Translations under genes and position numbers: made by a program | DNA from: Streptomyces sp. NBC_01451 | GTDB lineage: Bacteria; Actinomycetota; Actinomycetes; Streptomycetales; Streptomycetaceae | Assembly (NCBI RefSeq): GCF_036227485.1 | Contig: NZ_CP109479.1 | Coordinates: 5,022,001 to 5,086,000, forward strand | Length of the DNA stretch: 64,000 nucleotides | Reading direction: 5' to 3' | In this document: positions 1-7,081 of the stretch, piece after piece | Layout: the number at the start of each line of letters is the position of its first letter | Numbering within the stretch: the stretch's first letter is position 1 | The notes under the pieces: model-generated | What the model saw: only the letters and a program-made list of their open reading frames with translations | What the model was told of the DNA's origin: nothing | The model's database searches: none

Positions 1-58
1 TTCGGGCAGCGGGGGAGGACTTTCCCGCTCCGGCGGGACGGGCAAGGGCATTGGACAT
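1..58 (-). CDS. Start of an unidentified protein, cut by the window edge
   Basis: Only the first 19 codons are visible (MSNALARPAGAGKSSPAAR), so no family can be assigned. The ATG is supported by a GGAGG ribosome binding site nine bases upstream. Two copies of an 18-bp operator lie 75 to 120 bp upstream of the start, so the gene is probably under the same regulator as the operator pair near 2.0 kb. The stretch is rich in Ala, Pro and Ser with no hydrophobic segment yet, as in cytosolic N-termini preceding membrane domains, but this is a guess. Confidence 0.6.
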   Translation of the reverse strand, partial: MSNALARPAGAGKSSPAAR

Positions 59-132
59 GGCGGCGTGCCTCCGTGGGGCGAGTCGTGGAATCGAGGTGTC
101 GAATCGAGTGCCTGGCTGGGCCGGGCATCAAT

Positions 133-179
133 TTGCTTGACTTACGCAAGCATAAAGAGAATTGCTTGACTTACGCAAG
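133..179. promoter_or_regulatory. Tandem operator-like pair
   Basis: Two exact copies of TTGCTTGACTTACGCAAG occur at 133-150 and 162-179, 29 bp apart. Each contains the inverted half-sites CTTG/CAAG. Related copies occur at 1998-2014 and, inverted, at 2028-2042. They lie upstream of the minus-strand gene starting at 58 and just downstream of the kinase stop at 231. The form resembles dimeric-repressor (MarR-type) sites, but no such regulator is visible in the window. Confidence 0.6.
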
Positions 180-230
180 TTCAATCTGGGGGAGGGTCTG
201 GTGGCCTGCGTCACAGCGGGCCCGTTCGGT

Positions 231-1436
231 CTAGAGGGGCAGTTCGGCGACGACCCCGAAGCCGCCTCCGCACTCCTGGCCGCGGTGCTCCGCACGGAAG
301 CTCCCGCCCACGGAGTGGGCCCGCTCCCGCATGCCGATGAGGCCGTAACCACCACTGGGGCAAGGGGGGTTGGAAGGATCGGGCTTCTTCCCCGGTCCGT
401 CGTCGGTGACGGCGAGGACGACGCCGACCGCGGAGTAGGTGAGCCGCACCTCGGCCGAACGGGCGGCGGCGTGCTTGGTGACGTTGGTCAGGGCTTCCTG
501 CGCTATCCGGTACGCCGTGAGGTCCACCCCGGCCGACAGGGGCCGTGGCTCCCCTTCGACTCTGACGGCGACAGTCAGCCCGGCGTGCTGGAAGGAGGCG
601 GCGAGCTCGGGCAGCCGGGCGAGTCCCGGAGTGGGCTCCATGGGTGGGTCCCGGTCGTCGGAGTTCCTCAACAGGCCGACGGTGGCCTTGAGTTCACGCA
701 GGGCCGAGGATGTGGTGCCGGTCAGTTCGGCGACGATCCGCGCCGCCTCGTCCGGCCGGTCGGGCAGCTGCCGGCCGACGGCGCCGGCCTGGAGATTGGC
801 CAGCACCAGATGGTGGGCGACGACGTCGTGCAGGTCGCGGGCGATCCGCATCCGCTCCTCGGTGACCCGGCGGCGCGCCTCCTCCTCCCGGGTGTGTTCC
901 GCGTTCTCGGCCCGTGCCCGGACCGCCTCCAGGTAGGCCCCGCGCAGTCGGTTCGCGGTGCCCAGCGAGGTGGGCAGCAGCAGCCAGGCGGCGGGACCGA
1001 CCAGCTTGAGGACCAGTGGTTCACCGGCGGGGCCGACGATCAGCGCCGTGCCGACCAGCAGGACGATGCCACCGCAGGTGAAGGAGTTGGCGGTCTTCCG
1101 GTCCGTACGCAGGGCCAGCGAGTGGAGCGCGACCATGAGCGGTCCGAGCAGCAGGATCGAGAGAACGTGGCCCATGCCGGCCATGGCCGTGGCGCAGAGG
1201 GCGGTCACCGTCACGGTGGTGCGGGGATGGCAGCGGTGCCACAGCAGTGCCACGCAGGAGACTCCCGTCAGCAGCGCGCCGGGCCACCACTGGAGCGCCG
1301 GGCCGCCGGGCAGTGTGAAGAAGCTGCCGGGAAAGGAGCAGGCGAAGACCGCGCCGGCGACAGCCGCGTCGGCGGGGGCGGGACGTTCGACAGGGCTGGG
1401 ACGGTCGCGCAGCTGCCGCTGCGGGCTGCTGATCAT
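231..1436 (-). CDS. Sensor histidine kinase, NarL/DesK type, no adjacent response regulator
   Basis: The 401-residue protein has an N-terminal membrane region of several hydrophobic helices (about residues 25-165), a short coiled linker rich in Glu and Arg, and a HisKA_3 dimerisation domain whose phospho-acceptor His is in RDLHDVVAHHL near residue 200. The HATPase domain follows, with an N-box (QEALTNVTKHA) and a G-box (GYGLIGMRERA). It would phosphorylate a LuxR/NarL-type regulator, but none is adjacent on either side. The chosen ATG (MISSPQRQ) has AGGAA about 11 bases upstream; an upstream extension in frame is only low-complexity sequence. The gene is bracketed by the two operator pairs. 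Confidence 0.9.
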   Translation of the reverse strand: MISSPQRQLRDRPSPVERPAPADAAVAGAVFACSFPGSFFTLPGGPALQWWPGALLTGVSCVALLWHRCHPRTTVTVTALCATAMAGMGHVLSILLLGPLMVALHSLALRTDRKTANSFTCGGIVLLVGTALIVGPAGEPLVLKLVGPAAWLLLPTSLGTANRLRGAYLEAVRARAENAEHTREEEARRRVTEERMRIARDLHDVVAHHLVLANLQAGAVGRQLPDRPDEAARIVAELTGTTSSALRELKATVGLLRNSDDRDPPMEPTPGLARLPELAASFQHAGLTVAVRVEGEPRPLSAGVDLTAYRIAQEALTNVTKHAAARSAEVRLTYSAVGVVLAVTDDGPGKKPDPSNPPCPSGGYGLIGMRERAHSVGGSFRAEHRGQECGGGFGVVAELPL

Positions 1437-1689
1437 GGGGAGAGCGATTCCTGTCCGGTGGTGGTGGCGGGCCGACGACGGCGAGGGGCGGTCGGCGGCT
1501 TCGGGTGCGCCCGCGGGGGGTGGCGTCGAGTGGTGTCGGTGTCGTCGGGGCGGATACCGAAGGGGGGCGTTCCGGTGGCCGCCCCGACGACTGCGCCGTC
1601 CCCGTCCCCACGGGTGCGGCGCGGCGGGACCTCTCCGATCGAGGTGGCCCCGGTCCGGGTGCCGGCGGCTGGGCGGGCCGCCGGTGGCG

Positions 1690-1791
1690 TCAGGTGGTGG
1701 GGTGGCCCCAGCCGTGCCAGGCGGCGACGAGGGCGGCCACACCGGCCGCGACCGCTCCGGTGAGGAGGAGGCAGGTCAGGGCGGTGGTCAC
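1690..1791 (-). CDS. 33-residue hydrophobic micropeptide
   Basis: A GTG-initiated reading frame of 33 residues forms one hydrophobic helix (TALTCLLLTGAVAAGVAALV) followed by a His/Trp tail, WHGWGHPTT. Its GTG overlaps the TGA of the preceding 62-codon frame as GTGA, the arrangement used for translational coupling throughout this window. It has no separate ribosome binding site. It could be a single-pass membrane peptide. I do not recognise a family; the call rests on the coupling and the coherent hydrophobic composition. Confidence 0.4.
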   Translation of the reverse strand: MTTALTCLLLTGAVAAGVAALVAAWHGWGHPTT

Positions 1792-1976
1792 GGTCGTACG
1801 CCGCTCAGTGCCGGGTCGGCCTGCAGTGGAGGGAGCAGAGCCTGCCAGAGGGGCTTGACGCGCCCGCCGGCGTAGCCGGTCCGGGGCGAGCCGGTGGCCG
1901 GGACTGTGGCGGTTGCGGTGGCTGTCGGGCGACTGGTGCGGCCTGCTTCGACCGCCGGGGTGGGGGTGTGCGGCAT
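1788..1976 (-). CDS. 62-residue protein of unknown function
   Basis: The ATG has a good ribosome binding site (CAGGAG, six to seven bases upstream), and an operator copy (1998-2014) lies about 20 bp upstream, so this is the first gene after a regulated promoter. The N-terminal half is low-complexity Thr/Ala/Pro. The C-terminal half (GGRVKPLWQALLPPLQADPAL) looks like an amphipathic helix. It is followed with GTGA overlap by the 33-residue hydrophobic frame and then, after 253 bp, by the sensor kinase. No family is recognised. Confidence 0.45.
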   Translation of the reverse strand: MPHTPTPAVEAGRTSRPTATATATVPATGSPRTGYAGGRVKPLWQALLPPLQADPALSGVRP

Positions 1977-1997
1977 GGAGGGCTCCTGGGGCGCTTG

Positions 1998-2042
1998 TTG
2001 CTTGACTTAGGCAAACATAATGGAGTTACTTAAGTCAAGCAA
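1998..2042. promoter_or_regulatory. Inverted operator pair between divergent transcripts
   Basis: TTGCTTGACTTAGGCAA at 1998-2014 and the opposite-strand copy ACTTAAGTCAAGCAA at 2028-2042 are the same element as the tandem pair at 133-179. The pair lies between the micro-ORFs (minus strand, start 1976) and the leader of the DUF4956 operon. This suggests that one regulator controls both sides. Confidence 0.6.
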
Positions 2043-2508
2043 CCTTCTTGCAGGGGGGTACTCCTGCCGGACCGGGCGTGCGCCGGGACTCGGCACCGGG
2101 CGTCCCGCGTGCAGGGCGTCGCTGATCTCGTGTTCACCGGCGAACTCCTCGTGCGGGGACTGCGGATCGGAGGCCGCGGGGAAGCGCGCCTCGGCCTCGT
2201 CGGCGCCGAAGGCTCGGCAACCCGTGGGTGAGGGCGCTCTGTTCGTGGCGCGGGGGCCGGGGTTGGGGCTGGGGCTGGGCGCAAACGCGCCCCGCTGCCG
2301 GAATCCGTGCTCGCCCGGCCCGTGCCGTGGGTGGGTGCGCGATTCTCAAACTTCCTTAAGGAGGGCGCAAGTTGACTCACAGGAAGGTTGCCCATGGTTA
2401 AAAAATGAGCCACGTAACCGCAAAGACCGCGCGGACAGGGAAAGCCGCGTGCGCCGCGAACGCCGTCAAGGGCGGCAGACCGGGGATCGCCGGGGCGGGG
2501 TGCGCGTC
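2043..2508 (+). promoter_or_regulatory. Long leader of the DUF4956 operon with a possible four-codon leader peptide
   Basis: No gene is recognised in these 466 bp. Near the end there is a palindrome TCCTTAAGGA (2353-2362) and then a minimal reading frame ATG GTT AAA AAA TGA (2394-2408, MVKK). AGGAAGG stands six bases before its ATG, a better ribosome binding site than that of the DUF4956 gene itself. An in-frame extension of the DUF4956 gene into this stretch would be highly basic and low-complexity, so I do not accept it. The leader could regulate translation of the operon, but this is untested. Confidence 0.35.
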
Positions 2509-3111
2509 GTGAACCGGTTGCTGCTCGTCGGCGTCGATCTCGTCGCCATATCCCTGCTCGCCTTCGCGGTGTACTTTCCGCGCCACCACCGCCGGGACCT
2601 CATCACCGCCTTTCTCGGTGTGAACGTCGGTGTCCTCGCCGTCGCGATGACGCTCAGCTCCGCGTCGGTGGGGATCGGGCTGGGGATGGGACTGTTCGGC
2701 GTCCTGTCGATCATCCGGCTGCGGTCGTACGAGATCGCGCAGCACGAGATCGCGTACTACTTCTCCGCACTCGCCCTCGGTCTGCTCGCCGGACTCCCCG
2801 CGAGCGTCGACGTGCTGACGTGCGCCCTGATGGGCCTGATCGTCCTCACGATGTACGTCGGCGACCACCCCAGGCTCTTCGGCCGGCACCGTCGGCTCAG
2901 CCTCCGGCTCGACTCGGCCTACACCGACGACGAGGCCCTGCGGGCGCATCTGGAGGTGCTGCTCGGCGGGCGCGTGGTGAACATGTCGGTCAAGGGCGTC
3001 GACCTCGTCAACGACACGACCCAGGTCGACGTACGGTACGTCGTCACCGAGGGCTCGCAGGTGCCCCGGGAGGCCGGAACAGCCGCCGCGCGACAGGGAG
3101 TCGGGGCGTGA
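2509..3111 (+). CDS. DUF4956-family membrane protein
   Basis: The 200-residue protein has four or five hydrophobic helices in its first two-thirds, with the family's conserved segment IGMGLFGVLSIIRLRS-like (here IGLGMGLFGVLSIIRLRS), followed by a cytosolic C-terminal domain of about 70 residues. DUF4956 proteins are typically encoded next to VTC-type polyphosphate polymerases, as here: the next gene overlaps the stop by GTGA. A membrane partner role for polyphosphate or polymer handling is inferred only from that association. The GTG at 2509 is chosen because the hydrophobic segment starts directly after it; upstream residues are Arg-rich and lack a better start. Confidence 0.85.
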   Translation: MNRLLLVGVDLVAISLLAFAVYFPRHHRRDLITAFLGVNVGVLAVAMTLSSASVGIGLGMGLFGVLSIIRLRSYEIAQHEIAYYFSALALGLLAGLPASVDVLTCALMGLIVLTMYVGDHPRLFGRHRRLSLRLDSAYTDDEALRAHLEVLLGGRVVNMSVKGVDLVNDTTQVDVRYVVTEGSQVPREAGTAAARQGVGA

Positions 3112-3911
3112 CCGCGTCCGCCTCTCCCGCTCTCGCCCCGATGGTCGGAGCACTGCGTCCGATCGGGCTCGACGAACTCGTCGAACGGGCCTCCCTGTTG
3201 ACCCGCCTCGACCGCAAGTACATGCTGCCGATCGATGAACTCCCCCTGGTCATCGGCGGGGTGGGCGAGGATGTACGGGTCCTGGAGATGGCCGGGGAGC
3301 GGGACTTCGGATACCGGTCGGTCTACTACGACACTCCGGAGCTCGACGCCTACCTGCGGACCGCGCGCCGCCGGCGGCGCCGCTTCAAGCTGCGCATCCG
3401 CACGTATCTCGACTCCGGTGCGCACTACTTCGAGGTCAAGACCGTCGGCCCGCGCGGTACCACCGTCAAGCAGCGCATCCCGTACGACGGAGACCTGTGG
3501 CGGCTGTCCCCCGAGGCGCGCGCGTACACCGACGAGGTGCTGAGCGGGGCCGGGATCGACACCGGCGGGTTCCGGTTCGTGCCGACGCTGGTCACGTCGT
3601 ACCGGCGTACGACCCTGTTTCTGCCCCTGAGCGACAGCAGGGTGACCGTCGACACCGGGCTGACCTGGACACTGCCCGACGGGACCGGCCTGCGCACCCC
3701 GGACCGGGCCGTCGTCGAGACCAAGTCGGGGCGGGCCGGCTCGGAGGCCGACCGGCTCCTGTGGTCGCTGGGACACCGGCCGCTCGCCGTGTCCAAGTAC
3801 GGCACCGGTCTCGCCGCGCTGCGGCCCGAACTGCCCGCCCACCGGTGGCTGCCCGTCCTGCGGCGCCACTTTCCGACCGCACCTCACGCACATCAAGGGA
3901 GCCCGGCATGA
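3108..3911 (+). CDS. VTC-domain (polyphosphate polymerase-like) protein
   Basis: The 267-residue protein matches the VTC domain of the tunnel-metalloenzyme (CYTH-like) superfamily. It shows the N-terminal LTRLDRKYML motif, basic strands RRRRFKLRIRTY and FEVKTVGP with alternating charged residues lining the tunnel, KQRIPY, a late acidic/basic strand VVETKSG, and SKYGTG near the end. Family members polymerise polyphosphate from nucleoside triphosphates in yeast vacuoles; the bacterial versions are mostly untested. The GTG start overlaps the DUF4956 stop, and its own stop overlaps the next ATG (ATGA), so the three genes are one translationally coupled operon. Confidence 0.88.
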   Translation: MTASASPALAPMVGALRPIGLDELVERASLLTRLDRKYMLPIDELPLVIGGVGEDVRVLEMAGERDFGYRSVYYDTPELDAYLRTARRRRRRFKLRIRTYLDSGAHYFEVKTVGPRGTTVKQRIPYDGDLWRLSPEARAYTDEVLSGAGIDTGGFRFVPTLVTSYRRTTLFLPLSDSRVTVDTGLTWTLPDGTGLRTPDRAVVETKSGRAGSEADRLLWSLGHRPLAVSKYGTGLAALRPELPAHRWLPVLRRHFPTAPHAHQGSPA

Positions 3912-5761
3912 GCGCGTACAAACTGGCGGCTGTGCTCGCCTCGGTGGGACTCGCCGGCGCCGCGCTCGCCGGGTGCTCGTCGAGTGACAACTCCGGTTCC
4001 TCGTCCACCGGTTCGGGGTCGGAGTCGAGTACGTCGGCCGCGGCGGCGGTGGACGGTTCGCAGCAGGCCGCCGCCGTGCTCGCCGACAACCAGGACGTCC
4101 ACGCCGAGAGCGGTGACACGGAGGCGGACACGGACGCGGCCGGGTCCGGCGCCGTGAGTGTCGAGTTGACGGGCGACTCCGCCACCTCGGACGGGGACGG
4201 GAACGGTGTGGGCGTCGACGGGGGGACCGTCACCATCACGGCCGCGGGCACCTACCGGATCGGCGGCAGCCTCGACGACGGGCAGCTCGTGGTCACCGCC
4301 CCCGATGCCGAGGTGACGCTGATCCTCGACGGCGCGAAGATCACCAACTCCAAGGGTGCCGCGATCGACGTCACCGACGCCGACGAGGTCGTGGTCGTCC
4401 TCGCCGAGGGCAGCGAGAACACCCTCGGCGACACCGGCACGTACGCCGAGGACGCCCAGGCGAACGCGGCCCTCCACAGCGCCGCGGACCTGACGATCGG
4501 CGGCAGCGGCTCGCTCACCGTGCGGGGCAACGGCGCCGACGGGATCACCAGCACGGACGGCCTCGTGATCCAGGGCGGCACCCTCACCGTCGACGCCGCC
4601 GACGACGGCATCCGCGGCAAGGACTACGTGGTGGTGAGCGGCGGCACGGTCAACGTCACCGCCGAGGGCGACGGCCTCAAGGCCGACAACACCGAGGACG
4701 CCGACCGGGGATACGTCGCCGTCGGCGGCGGCACCGTGAAGGTGACCAGCGAGGGTGACGGCATCGACGCGGCCACCGACCTCGTCGTCACCGGCGGGAA
4801 GGTCACCGTCACCAGTGAGGCTTCCGACGACTCGTCCGACTCCTCCTCCCACGGGCTGAAGTCGGGCGTCATCACGGTCCTGGAGGGCGGCACCGTCGAC
4901 GTCACGTCCGCCGCGGACGCCGTGCACGGCGACGGGGCCGTCCATCTCGGCGGCGCCACCGCGACCCTCGCCGCCGACGACGACGGGGTGCACGCGGAGG
5001 GCGACCTCGTCATCAGCGCGGGCACGGTGAGGATCACACGGTCGAACGAGGGACTGGAGGGCAAGGACATCCTCGTCAGCGGCGGTTCGACCGATGTCAC
5101 CTCCGGCGACGACGGCGTCAACGCGTCCGGCAGCGAGGCGACTTCGGACGACCAGGGCGACCGGGGCGGGTTCGGGGGCGGCGGTCCCGGTGGCGGCGGA
5201 GGAGGCGAGGGCGCCGGCGACTACACCGTCAGGGTGACCGGCGGCACCCTGGTCGTCGACTCCGAGGGCGACGGCCTCGACTCCAACGGGAACGCCGAGA
5301 TCACCGGCGGCACCGTCGTCGTCAACGGGCCGGAACGCAACGGCAACGGCGCGCTCGACGTCAACGGCGGCCTCACCGTCGGCGGCGGCTCGCTGCTCGC
5401 CGCGGGCAGCGCGGGCATGGTCGTCGCCCCCGACGCCGAGTCCGGGCAGGGCTGGCTCTCGGCCACGCTCGACACGGCCCTCCAGGCGGGCACCACCGTG
5501 CACATCGCCGACTCCGACGGCAAGGTCGTGGCGTCGTACGTCACCTCGAAGGCCGTCCAGAACATCGTCTACTCCGGCAAGGGCATCGGGAACGGCGAGG
5601 AGTACACCGTCCACACCGGCGGCAGCACCTCGGGCACCGACACCGGCGGTCTGGCCGAGTCCGGCGAGCTGGGCTCCGCCAAGAAGATCGCCACGGTCAC
5701 GGCGGGCGAGGCCCCGGAGGGCGGCGGCTTCGGCGGCGGAGGTGGCGGCGGGCGCCCCTGA
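3908..5761 (+). CDS. Carbohydrate-binding (Cthe_2159-type) lipoprotein
   Basis: The 617-residue protein begins with a lipoprotein signal peptide (AGAALAGCSSS lipobox) and an acidic Ser/Gly linker. Many repeats of the form GG-T-V-V-aliphatic-D-G-DG-I/L follow (for example GGTVNVTAEGDGLKAD, TVKVTSEGDGIDA), consistent with a right-handed parallel beta-helix. Proteins of the Cthe_2159 family bind calcium and acidic polysaccharide and are commonly linked to VTC, DUF4956 and CotH genes; no CotH kinase is present here. A Gly-rich insertion lies near residues 417-437 and the protein ends in a Gly-rich tail. It is anchored on the outer face of the membrane. The ATG overlaps the upstream stop. Confidence 0.85.
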   Translation: MSAYKLAAVLASVGLAGAALAGCSSSDNSGSSSTGSGSESSTSAAAAVDGSQQAAAVLADNQDVHAESGDTEADTDAAGSGAVSVELTGDSATSDGDGNGVGVDGGTVTITAAGTYRIGGSLDDGQLVVTAPDAEVTLILDGAKITNSKGAAIDVTDADEVVVVLAEGSENTLGDTGTYAEDAQANAALHSAADLTIGGSGSLTVRGNGADGITSTDGLVIQGGTLTVDAADDGIRGKDYVVVSGGTVNVTAEGDGLKADNTEDADRGYVAVGGGTVKVTSEGDGIDAATDLVVTGGKVTVTSEASDDSSDSSSHGLKSGVITVLEGGTVDVTSAADAVHGDGAVHLGGATATLAADDDGVHAEGDLVISAGTVRITRSNEGLEGKDILVSGGSTDVTSGDDGVNASGSEATSDDQGDRGGFGGGGPGGGGGGEGAGDYTVRVTGGTLVVDSEGDGLDSNGNAEITGGTVVVNGPERNGNGALDVNGGLTVGGGSLLAAGSAGMVVAPDAESGQGWLSATLDTALQAGTTVHIADSDGKVVASYVTSKAVQNIVYSGKGIGNGEEYTVHTGGSTSGTDTGGLAESGELGSAKKIATVTAGEAPEGGGFGGGGGGGRP

Positions 5762-5912
5762 GGCGCGGTCGGACCGAGGCCCCTGGAGGCATCCTCCGTC
5801 CGGGGCGAGGACCACGGCCGCGAAGGGGATGTCTTCAATCCGTGGGCCTGGGTACCCGAGGTCGTGCGGAAGACCGCCAATGCCCGCCAACACCTCATAT
5901 GAGGAGGAAAGC

Positions 5913-6599
5913 ATGAGCACGGTGAAGGAAGCAGTGGACGTGGAAGTTCCCGTCCACACGGCCTACAACCAGTGGACTCAGTTCGAGGAGTTCCCGAAGT
6001 TCATGGAGGGCGTCGAGGAGGTCAAGCAGCTGGACGAGCGGCACAACCACTGGACCACCAAGATCGGTGGGGTGAAGCGCGAGTTCGACACCGAGATCGT
6101 CGACCAGCTCCAGGACGACCGGATCACCTGGCGTTCCGTCGGTGGCGACACCCACCAGCGCGGCTCGGTCCGGTTCGAGCGTCTCGACGACACGCACACC
6201 CGCGTGGAGCTCACGATGGAGGTCGAGCCCACCGGCATGGTCGAGAAGGGCGCGGACGTGCTCGGCATCATCGACCGCCGCGTCAAGGGCGACCTGCACC
6301 GCTTCAAGGACTACGTCGAGGAGCACGGCGCGGAGACGGGCGCCTGGCGCGGACGTATCCGCCCCGGAGACCCGGGCGCCACTGAGACGCCCGGCACCAC
6401 CGGGACACCGGGGACCACCGGGACACCGGGGACCACCGGGACCACCGGTATGCCCGGTGGTGCTCCCAACACCCCCGGGACCCCTGGTACGGCCGGGTCC
6501 CCCGGGACGTCCGGTATCCCCGGCGCTCCCCACACCCCGGGTGCCCCCGGTACCCGTGGCACGCCGGGAACCCCCGGCACCGCCGGTCCGCTCATCTGA
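5913..6599 (+). CDS. SRPBCC (START-like) protein with collagen-like C-terminal tail
   Basis: Residues 1-150 form an SRPBCC/cyclase-like domain: VDVPVHTAYNQWTQFEEFPKFM-type opening helix, ITWRSVGG and GSVRFERL strands, and a long C-terminal helix (KGDLHRFKDYVEEHG). From about residue 155 to the end (228) the sequence changes to PGTTGTPGTTGTPG-type triplets, about 20 Gly-X-Y-like repeats with no Lys or Asp. Such cytosolic SRPBCC proteins are common next to stress genes in Streptomyces; their ligands are unknown. The repeat tail is unusual and probably variable in length between strains. The start is set by GAGGAGG seven bases upstream. A strong terminator follows. Confidence 0.85.
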   Translation: MSTVKEAVDVEVPVHTAYNQWTQFEEFPKFMEGVEEVKQLDERHNHWTTKIGGVKREFDTEIVDQLQDDRITWRSVGGDTHQRGSVRFERLDDTHTRVELTMEVEPTGMVEKGADVLGIIDRRVKGDLHRFKDYVEEHGAETGAWRGRIRPGDPGATETPGTTGTPGTTGTPGTTGTTGMPGGAPNTPGTPGTAGSPGTSGIPGAPHTPGAPGTRGTPGTPGTAGPLI

Positions 6600-6643
6600 C
6601 CGCTGAGGCCCGGGTTCTGGAGCCCGGGTCCTTCCCCCTCCCG

Positions 6644-6673
6644 CCGATGGGCGCCGTACGCGGCGCCCATCGG
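6644..6673 (+). terminator. Perfect 12-bp stem terminator
   Basis: CCGATGGGCGCC and GGCGCCCATCGG pair perfectly around the 6-base loop GTACGC, 45 bp after the SRPBCC stop, followed by TTTGTG. A smaller hairpin (GCCCGGG/CCCGGGT arms, about 6608-6630) precedes it. Confidence 0.8.
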
Positions 6674-7081
6674 TTTGTGCTGCCGCGCCCCGCCGCCGCA
6701 CCGCCCGCCCGTGGTTCTCCGGACGGCTGGTGTTGTCGGGGGCTTCACCTCGTCCGGTGCCTGGAGTATGGTCCTCGCGGTCCTCTCCTGCCTTCTGCCT
6801 TCCGCTTCCCGCTGTGGCCGATGGTCGCCGTGCCGCCGGGATGGGCGGCACTGTGGTGGTGGCCCGGCAGGCACGACCGCTTCCGGGGGCACTGCCGCGA
6901 TCTGCCGCCGCACCGGGGAGCTCGCCGAGTCCGGAACCCGGACCGTGATCCAGCCATCTTTATCTGTCGGGAGCCGCTGACAGGTCTCACACAGGTTGAC
7001 TTCGTGGGGGAGAAAGCTGCCCAAAAAGCGTGATGAGCAACTGATTGACAGAAGTCCGGTAAACCGAACGGGGAACCCCAT
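6674..7081. other. Intergenic region upstream of the PAP2 gene
   Basis: I see no coherent reading frame in these 408 bp. The last 130 bp fall in GC content and contain a short inverted repeat (TGTC...GACA, around 6965-6983) and TTGACT near 6993, so the promoter of the PAP2 gene is probably here. No exact sigma consensus can be assigned. Confidence 0.5.

Noticed and set aside
231..1436. A response regulator next to the first sensor kinase
   Set aside because: The downstream gene begins separately behind its own operators and shows no receiver motif in the visible codons; upstream are only micro-ORFs.
162..1763. Very long frames opposite real genes (also inside 3893-5959, 8915-10318, 27701-30364, 54777-56510)
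   Set aside because: They mirror real genes in the other strand, lack domains and ribosome binding sites, and arise from high GC codon bias.
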